Below the pieces are notes generated by a model. It made no database searches and was not told the DNA's origin. It saw only the letters and a program-made list of their open reading frames with translations. Positions 57,655 to 64,000 of a stretch of 64,000 bases of DNA are shown here, piece after piece; the stretch's first letter is position 1; the number at the start of each line of letters is the position of its first letter. The DNA is taken from NCBI GenBank assembly GCA_019359765.1, contig JAHHGU010000019.1, positions 1-64,000 on the forward strand, written 5' to 3'. This DNA is from Aphanothece sp. CMT-3BRIN-NPC111. Its GTDB lineage: Bacteria; Cyanobacteriota; Cyanobacteriia; Cyanobacteriales; JAHHGU01. The position numbers and the translations under genes were made by a program.

Positions 57655-58104
57655 TTGGTCGTTAAAGAAAAAGGTTTGGTGCAGTTGGAATTAATCAAAA
57701 AAACTATGCGGCAATTTCCGTCTGACATTAACGCACTAGACAAGGTTTTGTCATGGTTTGAGGAGATGAACCGACCCTTTATTCCCCAGAAAGTTTGGTT
57801 ACAGTGTCAATTAGCTCTTGCTGAAGCGTTTACCAATGCCGTCCGTCATGCTCACAAAAACTGCTCACCAGATGTAACAGTTGAGATCGAAGTAACTCTC
57901 TTACCTCAATACTTAGAAATACGAATTTGGGACTTTGGACTACCATTTGATTTAGAAAAGCAGCTTAAAAATGTGCCTGAAACAGTGAATGAGAAGGCTG
58001 AGGGCGGGCGTGGTCTAAGGATTTTGCATCAAATCGCTGACGAACTAAGCTATACACGCACAGACCGAAATCGGAACTGCTTGTTGCTTGTAAAACATTA
58101 TTAG
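57655..58104 (+). CDS. RsbW-type anti-sigma-factor serine kinase
   Basis: A ~149-residue HATPase_c domain protein. The N-box ALAEAFTNAVRHAH binds Mg-ATP, G1 is IWDFGLPF and G2 is GGRGLRILHQIADEL. There is no histidine-kinase dimerisation domain, which fits RsbW/SpoIIAB serine kinases that phosphorylate STAS antagonists. With the upstream STAS gene it forms a partner-switching pair; the controlled sigma factor or output is not encoded here, though sigF in this window is an alternative sigma factor. The start is uncertain: TTG at 57655 or GTG at 57679, before the first ATG further in. Confidence 0.85.
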   Translation: MVVKEKGLVQLELIKKTMRQFPSDINALDKVLSWFEEMNRPFIPQKVWLQCQLALAEAFTNAVRHAHKNCSPDVTVEIEVTLLPQYLEIRIWDFGLPFDLEKQLKNVPETVNEKAEGGRGLRILHQIADELSYTRTDRNRNCLLLVKHY

Positions 58105-58394
58105 ACTAAAAACTCCTCCATAATCTCCCAAATAACGGGTAGTAAATATCAAATTTGCTTGATTTAATACAACGTTAAGACAAGGTTTCTGGTTAAGGAT
58201 AGTGTCACTAATTAATGCATTTGATATAAATTCCCTTAAAGCAACTTTTACAGGCTGACTATTCCGCTATATATATGCCTAGCCAGCTAATTCCGGCTAT
58301 AGTTTAGGCTAACGACAAAATCACTCAGAGGTGCTGAGTTGTTTGTCAATAAATCTATTCAATTTATCCAGCACTGTCTTTTATTACTTCTCCA

Positions 58395-58952
58395 ATGTCT
58401 GAAACATTAATCATCGTTGATGTGCAACTAGGTTTTATCAACGAATTCACCCATCACATCCCACAACGAGTTGCCCGTTTAATCGAGCGAGATAAGTATG
58501 CGCCCGTTCTGTTTACTCGCTTTATTAACACACCAGATGGACCATACCAACGGTTCCTCGATTGGCACAGCTGTGACGCTGAGCCAGAAATTAACATTGT
58601 CCCAGAACTAGAACCTTGGGCAAAACCAGAAAGAGTGTTTTCTAAGCAGGGGCTGTGCGGGATGCCGGATAATCTAGCTTCCTACATTAGCGAGCAAAAT
58701 ATTGAACGGGTGTTCCTCGTGGGCATTGATACGGATATGTGTGTGTTAAAAATGGCAATGGATTTTTTTGACATAGGCATTGAACCCATCGTCCTTACTG
58801 ATTGCTGCGCTAGCACGGCAGGCTTACAGGCACACCTAGCAGGACTGGCGGTACTGAGCCGCAATATCGGTGCCCAACGTCTGCGTGACGCTGGTCTTTC
58901 TGGTGGGTTCTTGGCTGCGCCCGTAGAGCCTAGCGGGGAAGACAAAGTATGA
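58395..58952 (+). CDS. Isochorismatase-family cysteine hydrolase
   Basis: A 185-residue hydrolase with the family's three-residue active site visible. Asp is in LIIVDVQLGFI, a Lys in VFSKQGLCGMP and the nucleophilic Cys in VGIDTDMCVLKMAMDFFD. Relatives include nicotinamidases, isochorismatases and other amidohydrolases. The substrate here is unknown. No zinc-binding His pair of pyrazinamidases is evident. A single gene, with ~290 bp upstream without features. Confidence 0.88.
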   Translation: MSETLIIVDVQLGFINEFTHHIPQRVARLIERDKYAPVLFTRFINTPDGPYQRFLDWHSCDAEPEINIVPELEPWAKPERVFSKQGLCGMPDNLASYISEQNIERVFLVGIDTDMCVLKMAMDFFDIGIEPIVLTDCCASTAGLQAHLAGLAVLSRNIGAQRLRDAGLSGGFLAAPVEPSGEDKV

Positions 58953-59157
58953 ATTGATTAGACTTGTTGCAAAAATAATATTTGTTTTTACCACAGATGA
59001 ACACAGATAATGAGGAAGATGTTTATCGGCTGTGTGCAAAATGTTTATTGAGTTTATCCTACTAGTTGGGCTACAGGATAGGAACTGGGATGTTTCTCTA
59101 GCCACCTTTAGTAAGGGTAGCTAGGGGGAATTTATACATAATTCTGTTAATTATGAA

Positions 59158-59922
59158 TTAGGTAGTAAATAAGTTATCTATTATTAAAGTCTCACGGTCG
59201 TTAACTATTTGGCTTGCAGGTTCTTCCAGTAAGTCTTGATGTACGACTTCTTGGTATTTTATTGGTTGAGATGGGGTTGGCTCTCGAGCCATTGGTGAAG
59301 CTCTATTAGCTGATTCTCGCTCAGGTAAAATTATCTTTTCCATTAAATATTCAATCGTTTTTTGCTTGAGCCAACCTCTGGCTACCAAGATTTCGCCGAA
59401 ACGGACTCCTGTTGCCCTTTGATCGGCTAACGCAACCTCTACCTGCGCTTCACTTAAAAGCTCTGCTTCAACTAGATAAGCACCAAGATGTTTAACCTCG
59501 GCACTGGTAATTGTAGGAAGGTAGTTTGGGATCGTCTCCGGTTTTGTAGGTGTAGGCTTTGGTATAGGCTCATCTTGAACAACCACTGGGTTAGTTACTG
59601 AAGCTACTGGCTCAGATGACCTAGCATCAAATATCAGTGTAAATTCATCAATCCATGCCGAGAATTCTCTGCCTATTTGCCGTCCGTAGACTCTCACAGT
59701 TTTGATGGTCTCAACTTCCAAGTCCGCTATCCTCTGGCGAACTAAGGGGATCAGTGCCTGCTTATTTGGAGTGTGTGCTGCTTCCAGCATCACGTGTAGA
59801 CAGCTATCTTTCAGAGCGACTTTGACAGTAATACCCTTGGATTTTAGAAAGCGGTTCATCAATGCAGTAATCGCTCTCGGATTTCCTTGCTTGGCAACCT
59901 CTAGGATGTTCTGCTGAGTCAT
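59158..59922 (-). CDS. Conserved protein with MshEN-like segment, unknown function
   Basis: A 254-residue soluble protein. Residues 1-~100 form an alpha/beta domain (AITALMNRFLKSKGITVKVA, LEAAHTPNKQALIPLVRQRI) found in cyanobacterial proteins of unknown role. A Pro/Thr-rich linker follows, then ~145-195 (LGAYLVEAELLSEAQVEVAL, GVRFGEILVARGWLKQKTIE), which resembles the small N-terminal domain of type II/IV secretion ATPases (MshEN/GspE-N type). That domain can bind c-di-GMP, but the binding residues cannot be judged here. The C-terminus is acidic and disordered. The ATG at 59922 is the first in frame. Confidence 0.65.
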   Translation of the reverse strand: MTQQNILEVAKQGNPRAITALMNRFLKSKGITVKVALKDSCLHVMLEAAHTPNKQALIPLVRQRIADLEVETIKTVRVYGRQIGREFSAWIDEFTLIFDARSSEPVASVTNPVVVQDEPIPKPTPTKPETIPNYLPTITSAEVKHLGAYLVEAELLSEAQVEVALADQRATGVRFGEILVARGWLKQKTIEYLMEKIILPERESANRASPMAREPTPSQPIKYQEVVHQDLLEEPASQIVNDRETLIIDNLFTT

Positions 59923-60342
59923 GCGACACCTTCTTCAGATTTCTACCTTCTTAAAGTACCCTGTATACCAGGCAGCGTAACAGTCTTGCTGTCTTGGTTT
60001 AAAGCAATATAAACCTCGCTGCCACGCAAAATTTGAAGAAATTACAGATTCAATTTTCCCTAACGAGGAAGGCATGCGATACGTTACTCAACAACACGCT
60101 GTAAGCGATGGTTGTTGGCTGTGCGTCCCGCAGGGAAGACCCGCCTTCGGTGATAGCGCTATCGCGCCGCCTGACGGCGATCGCATTAAGTTATAGCAAT
60201 CTCAAAAATAAGATATTTGATGGTTGGCAATGACCGATCGCACCCAAATATAGGCAATTCTGAGGGTGATGTGATTGTAGGATCAACCTAATGGAACACG
60301 CATCCCCATAGGGGCGCAGTTAGTTAAGAGGTATCTGACATT
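59923..60342. other. Promoter region with clover-leaf repeat
   Basis: 420 bp between a minus-strand gene and the transketolase-like gene. It contains the HIP1-rich repeat at 60123-60189. Otherwise it is the leader and promoter of the downstream gene; no box was assigned with confidence. Confidence 0.5.
60123..60189. repeat. HIP1-containing clover-leaf repeat, copy 2
   Basis: Starts GCGTCCCGCAGGGAAGACCC and ends GGCGATCGCATTAA, like the copy at 43418-43489 but with changes in the inner hairpins (GATAGCGCTATC and CCGCCTGACGGC). Compensating changes keep the stems. Confidence 0.82.
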
Positions 60343-62538
60343 ATGACCACCGCCACACAAGCCCCAGCTTTTTGTGAAGGGATTCAATATTTTGGCGCGG
60401 CGCTACCGGGTTTTGAAACTTACGGTAAACCTGTAATTTCAGATGGCAGTAAAGCGATCGCAGAACCCACAGATGCAGCTGCCGTTTTTCAAACCTTACT
60501 GGCGGCAGATGCCCTGCGCTACCTAACGTTGCAAGTCACAGCCAGTAAAGCTTCTGGACATCCAGGCGGTTTTGCCAGCCAAGCAGAAGCTTATGCGGCT
60601 TTGGTGATGCTGGGTCACAAGAATATCCTCACAGAGGTAGGGCACCATGCCCCCGGATTCTACAGCGCGATGTTTCTAGATCGGTCGCTGGAGGATATGG
60701 GGATTTATAACGTGCAACAGTTGCGCGATCGCTACCGGGAAAAACACGGACTATTGGGGCACCTCTCCGGCTACATCCCCGGCATTCTCGCACCCGCAGG
60801 TCCTTTGGGACAAGGGCAACACTTTGCCATGGCAGCTGCCCTCATTCACCGTGATAAACTTTTTCCTTTCACTGTGGGTGATGGCGGCTTAGGCGAACCC
60901 TATATTATGAGCAGTATGGCTCACTTCCACACTGCGTATCCTGATGTTACGAACTTCTTGCCAGTGCTGGTTTGGAACGGATACAGCCAGGAACACCATA
61001 GCATGGTCTCCACTAAGTTCAACGAGCAAATGATCGCCTATTGGGAAGGCAACGGGTTTGAAGAAATCGTGCTGGTGGATGCCAAAGACTTTGACGATCA
61101 AAATCAGCCGGGGGCTTATGTTGATAGCACTGCTTTCTCCTTCGAGAAGCGGCTGGAATTCACTAAAGCTGTTCTTGTCGCAGCTGACAAAGCTGCCAAG
61201 TCTGCCCTACACGGTATCCGCACCGTGTTTATTATCAAACAGCTTAAGGGTGCAGGGGTTCATGCAAAAGGTGCAAAATCTCACAACCTTTATCCCAAAG
61301 ACACTTTAAATAGTCAGCACATCTCTGACGCGCTGAAAAAACGTGCGCTCACACCGGAAGCCTGGGAACTGGTACGCACCAATTGCGAACGGGCGGGTGG
61401 GGGTCCTGCGGCTAAAACAGCGGTGACCGAATTTGAGTTACCGTTGCCAGAATTGGGGGAATTGCCTTTAGAAGAATATTCTGTGGGGGGCGAAGCCAAA
61501 GTTTCAACTACGGCGATGGGGCGAATAGTTGGGAAGGTGGGGGAGCGCGATCGCAACTTCATCGTCACTAACGCTGATGGCAACGAAGCCTCCGGAATTG
61601 CCAATATTAACCAAGCTCTGAAAATCATCCACCCTACGGCAGATGAGCTTTACAATCAAGCCCCCTCTGGGCAGGTTTATGAACCGTTGAGTGAAGATGC
61701 TTGTGCAGGTTTGGCTGCTGGCTTGTGTCTCATGGGCGCACGTACCCTGTGGTGTTCCTACGAATCCTTTGCTATTAACGGTTTACCAATTTGGCAGACA
61801 GTGACGCAAGCAATGGCAGAATTGCGGCGTCCCACTCCTTCCACAATCACGCTATATACTGCTGGGGCATTAGAACAAGGACGCAACGGCTGGACTCACC
61901 AGCGTCCGGAAGTCGAAGCTTACTTTGCAGCGATGATGCGGAATGGCAACGTGTTCCCCCTATTCCCACCCGATGCTAATAGCATCCAAGTTTGCTATGA
62001 CTGGGCGTTAAGTAGCAAGAATAAGGGCGTTGTGATTACTGCCAGTAAATCACCATTGCCAATTCGCACCACTTTTGAACAAGCCCGTCAAGCTTTGCAA
62101 GATGGTGCAGTAGTGCTGCATGAAATCCCCGGCGATAAGACAGTTGTATTTGCCGTCGTAGGGGATATGACGCTGATGCCTGTGTTTGAAGCTGCTGCCT
62201 ACCTAGAGACTGAAGGAATTGGGGCGCGGATTGTCTCTGTTGTTAATCCCCGCCGCTTGTATCGTCCCCATGATGTTGCTTGGGATACCTGCTCTCAACC
62301 GGATGGAGACTTTTTAGATGATGCCAAGTTTGCGGCGTTATTTGATGGCGATGCGCTGGTTGGTGTCACGGGTGGTGCGAGTGGAATGCTGGAACCCATC
62401 ATGCTGCGGAGTAACTGCAAACGGGATACCTTCGCCTGGAAGCGTGGAGAAACTACAGCCAGTGCTGGTGAATTGATGGCGTTTAATGGTTTAACAGCTG
62501 AAGCGTTGACGAAACGTGCGATCGAGTTAGTGCATTAA
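60343..62538 (+). CDS. Transketolase/phosphoketolase-family thiamine-diphosphate enzyme
   Basis: A 731-residue enzyme in which the N-terminal half carries a thiamine-diphosphate site (VGDGGLGEPYIMSSMAHFHT, then LPVLVWNGYS). Other blocks are SKASGHPGGFASQAEAYAAL and HLSGYIPGILAPAGPLGQGQ. The C-terminal half (SEDACAGLAAGLCLMGARTL, RNGWTHQRPEVEAYFAAMMR) follows the phosphoketolase layout more than the transketolase one. It may split xylulose- or fructose-phosphate to acetyl phosphate, or be a divergent member with another role. A normal transketolase or phosphoketolase is not seen in this window for comparison. There is one strong hairpin after the gene (62551-62580). The ATG at 60343 is the first in frame. 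Confidence 0.78.
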   Translation: MTTATQAPAFCEGIQYFGAALPGFETYGKPVISDGSKAIAEPTDAAAVFQTLLAADALRYLTLQVTASKASGHPGGFASQAEAYAALVMLGHKNILTEVGHHAPGFYSAMFLDRSLEDMGIYNVQQLRDRYREKHGLLGHLSGYIPGILAPAGPLGQGQHFAMAAALIHRDKLFPFTVGDGGLGEPYIMSSMAHFHTAYPDVTNFLPVLVWNGYSQEHHSMVSTKFNEQMIAYWEGNGFEEIVLVDAKDFDDQNQPGAYVDSTAFSFEKRLEFTKAVLVAADKAAKSALHGIRTVFIIKQLKGAGVHAKGAKSHNLYPKDTLNSQHISDALKKRALTPEAWELVRTNCERAGGGPAAKTAVTEFELPLPELGELPLEEYSVGGEAKVSTTAMGRIVGKVGERDRNFIVTNADGNEASGIANINQALKIIHPTADELYNQAPSGQVYEPLSEDACAGLAAGLCLMGARTLWCSYESFAINGLPIWQTVTQAMAELRRPTPSTITLYTAGALEQGRNGWTHQRPEVEAYFAAMMRNGNVFPLFPPDANSIQVCYDWALSSKNKGVVITASKSPLPIRTTFEQARQALQDGAVVLHEIPGDKTVVFAVVGDMTLMPVFEAAAYLETEGIGARIVSVVNPRRLYRPHDVAWDTCSQPDGDFLDDAKFAALFDGDALVGVTGGASGMLEPIMLRSNCKRDTFAWKRGETTASAGELMAFNGLTAEALTKRAIELVH

Positions 62539-62550
62539 GCTAGATGTGAC

Positions 62551-62580
62551 GCCCCTGCCTGGGTTACAACGGGTAGGGGC
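62551..62580 (+). terminator. Hairpin downstream of the transketolase-like gene
   Basis: GCCCCTGCC pairs with GGGTAGGGGC around TGGGTTACAAC (one bulge), 13 bp after the stop codon. It is followed by TAACTAAAAAG rather than a T-run, so it is a weak or factor-assisted terminator. Confidence 0.6.
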
Positions 62581-62752
62581 TAACTAAAAAGAGTGGCTGA
62601 GCAATGGACGACTACGTCTACCATTAAAGTCTATACATTTTGCTTAATTGTGCCTCTATCTAGACTCAGTAGTCCGGGGGATAGATAACTGCCAACTTTA
62701 CCCAAGTAGTCATTAAAAAATTACGATATCTTAGTGAAATACGGAGATAAGG

Positions 62753-63373
62753 ATGGTCACCCAGCCATATTTTTTACAACTTAATTTATTTGGTATTGAC
62801 CAAACAAAAGAACCCGTCCCCCTCGTGACGGGACTACAGTATATTTCTAATTTCATTTCCCCTGATGAGCAGCAGAAACTCTTGCAGGAGGTCGATGCTC
62901 AACCTTGGAGCCAAGAGTTAAAGCGAAGAGTCCAACATTACGGTTATCGATACGATTACAAATCTCGCTCTGTCGCTCCATCAATGTACCTGGGAGCATT
63001 ACCAGATTGGGCTGGCGAAATCGTTAAGAGAATTACCCTTGAAAATTGCCTTAATATTCTTCCCGACCAAGTTATTGTCAATGAATACCAACCCGGACAG
63101 GGAATTAGCCAACACATTGACTGCGAATCCTGCTTTACCGATACAATTATTTCCCTAAGTTTAGGATCTTCCTGCATAATGGACTTTAGCCAAAAATTAA
63201 AGAAAGAAAAAAAATCTCTATTTCTAGAACCAGGAAGTTTACTCGTTTTAAAAGACGCTGCAAGATATGAATGGCAGCACGGGATTCCACAGCGAAAAAC
63301 TGATTTATGGCAAGGTAACAAAATTCCCAGAGAAAGACGGGTTTCCCTCACGTTTAGAAAAGTTATCCTCTAG
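62753..63373 (+). CDS. AlkB-type 2-oxoglutarate/Fe(II) dioxygenase
   Basis: A 206-residue oxidative DNA or RNA demethylase of the AlkB type. The Fe ligands are His and Asp in GQGISQHIDCESCF and a later His in YEWQHGIPQRK. The 2-oxoglutarate-binding arginines are in the C-terminal RERRVSLTFRKVIL. The nucleotide-recognition lid MYLGALPDWAGEIVKRI is present, as is an N-terminal YISNFISPDEQQKLLQEVDA. It resembles the short AlkB homologs of bacteria rather than E. coli AlkB itself. It is followed at once by a gene-tail fragment in the same frame. Confidence 0.9.
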   Translation: MVTQPYFLQLNLFGIDQTKEPVPLVTGLQYISNFISPDEQQKLLQEVDAQPWSQELKRRVQHYGYRYDYKSRSVAPSMYLGALPDWAGEIVKRITLENCLNILPDQVIVNEYQPGQGISQHIDCESCFTDTIISLSLGSSCIMDFSQKLKKEKKSLFLEPGSLLVLKDAARYEWQHGIPQRKTDLWQGNKIPRERRVSLTFRKVIL

Positions 63374-63565
63374 GGCGATCGCGCCACAGCTTCTTCGTTG
63401 GTTCGCTGGCACGATCGCATCCCAGGCATTCCCGAAAATATCCACTACGGCTTAGCTACCCAATATCCAGAAGAAATCGCCTGCTACGCCGCTTTCATCG
63501 CAGGCTTTAATCGTACTGAAGCCTTATCTAGACTGCGTAAACAGACGCATCGGGCGTTTAATTAA
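63374..63565 (+). pseudogene. In-frame gene-tail fragment after the AlkB-type gene
   Basis: Directly after the AlkB-type stop codon, the same frame stays open for 63 codons and ends TAA. It reads VRWHDRIPGIPENIHYGLAT then ACYAAFIAGFNRTEALSRLR. The codon pattern and helical C-terminus look like a real protein end, but there is no start codon and the family is not recognised. It could be the remains of a gene destroyed when the AlkB-type gene arrived, or a stop-codon mutation in a once longer fusion. Confidence 0.4.
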
Positions 63566-64000
63566 TCATCTTATACCCACGACTTCAGCTGTTGGCAGAT
63601 AGCGGTACAGTGTATCTCTTTGTTGGTAAGGACGCCCCAGAGAAGCGATCGCATCCTGCAATGTTTCAACTTCCATGCAGGTGCCGCCCTGCGCCCCAGC
63701 CATCGTGGTAATATGCTCCTCCATCAATGTGCCGCCGATATCATTGCAACCCCATGTAAGAGCTTCCGTAGCACCAGCAAGACCCAACTTGACCCAACTC
63801 GGTTGATGGTTAGGAATCCAACGCCCCAAAAAGATGCGAGCAACAGCTGTCAATAAGAGAGCGTCTTTGAGAATTGGTTGGTCTCTTCCCACACGGCGTT
63901 GCAAAGGTTTGGGTGCGTCTTGACCAACGAAGGGAAGTAGGATAAATTCCGATATCTTCGCTGGGTATTGTCGCTCAAGAGCGGTTTGTTGAAGCGATCG
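63566..64000 (-). CDS. cofH: FO synthase subunit 2 (CofH), N-terminus outside the window
   Basis: The C-terminal ~144 residues of a radical-SAM enzyme that, with CofG, makes 7,8-didemethyl-8-hydroxy-5-deazariboflavin, the deazaflavin chromophore of F420 and of some photolyases. Family blocks seen are [36 protein letters not shown] and [20 protein letters not shown]. The frame is open to the right edge, so the radical-SAM cysteines lie outside. The stop is TGA at 63566-63568. In cyanobacteria FO serves as antenna of photolyases. Confidence 0.88.
   Translation of the reverse strand, partial: RSLQQTALERQYPAKISEFILLPFVGQDAPKPLQRRVGRDQPILKDALLLTAVARIFLGRWIPNHQPSWVKLGLAGATEALTWGCNDIGGTLMEEHITTMAGAQGGTCMEVETLQDAIASLGRPYQQRDTLYRYLPTAEVVGIR

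Overview
The window is a piece of a cyanobacterial chromosome. The evidence is the gene content: psbO, the phycobilisome core genes apcE-apcA-apcB-apcC, a cyanobacterial-type ATP synthase operon, crtO, CYP110-like P450s and sigF. The HIP1 octamer GCGATCGC is also common throughout. ApcE has four REP linker domains, and seven-base short tandem repeats (STRR) are frequent. Both suggest a filamentous or Nostoc/Chroococcidiopsis-like lineage, but I cannot name the genus. All gene identities were read from the sequence; no search was run.

Layout. 1-4.0 kb (minus strand): the N-terminal part of a repeat-rich lipoprotein gene that runs off the left edge, sigF, psbO and a tiny ribbon-helix-helix gene. 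About 4.1-4.4 kb: a structured element resembling a HEARO/IscB omega RNA with no nuclease gene after it. 4.4-7.6 kb: a small unknown gene, a phosphoglucomutase-family gene and, convergent to it, ftsW. 7.8-13.6 kb (minus): apcE, a long terminator hairpin, apcA-apcB, then a 0.64-kb gap that looks like the remnant of a tnpB-type transposon, then apcC. 13.9-17.5 kb: a methyltransferase and a secreted beta-helix protein. 17.6-17.8 kb: a MITE-like inverted-repeat element. 18.1-24.3 kb: the atp operon (subunits I, a, c, b', b, delta, alpha, gamma). 24.5-26.7 kb: ferredoxin, a small protein, DUF3326 and a CPBP protease. 26.8-28.7 kb: purN and thrB.

29.4-32.4 kb holds an accessory locus wedged between thrB and thrS. 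One ORF has a PD-(D/E)XK-like N-terminus and a P-loop NTPase that stops early. The next, in another frame, looks like the helical C-terminal part of the same large protein. I read this as a decayed antiviral STAND-type (Avs-like) gene. 35.6-43 kb is a sugar cluster: a GH65 phosphorylase/beta-phosphoglucomutase fusion, a glycogen-debranching-like enzyme and a GT4 glycosyltransferase. 43.5-46.3 kb: two tandem P450s. 46.4-53 kb: a Na+/H+ antiporter, an FAD desaturase-like enzyme with its own [2Fe-2S] ferredoxin, a pentapeptide-repeat protein and AmiC. 53.7-57 kb: a saccharopine-dehydrogenase-like gene and crtO. 57.2-58.1 kb: a STAS/anti-sigma-kinase pair. 58.4-64 kb: an isochorismatase-type hydrolase, an unknown protein, a transketolase/phosphoketolase-like enzyme, an AlkB-type dioxygenase and the C-terminal part of cofH, which runs off the right edge.

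Most of the window is core photosynthetic and housekeeping DNA. The accessory signals are small: a solo omega-RNA-like element, a tnpB remnant inside the apc operon, a MITE with a distant diverged copy, STRR arrays (one inside thrB coding sequence), HIP1-rich clover-leaf repeats, several gene fragments and the broken defence-like locus. I saw no tRNA, rRNA or CRISPR array.
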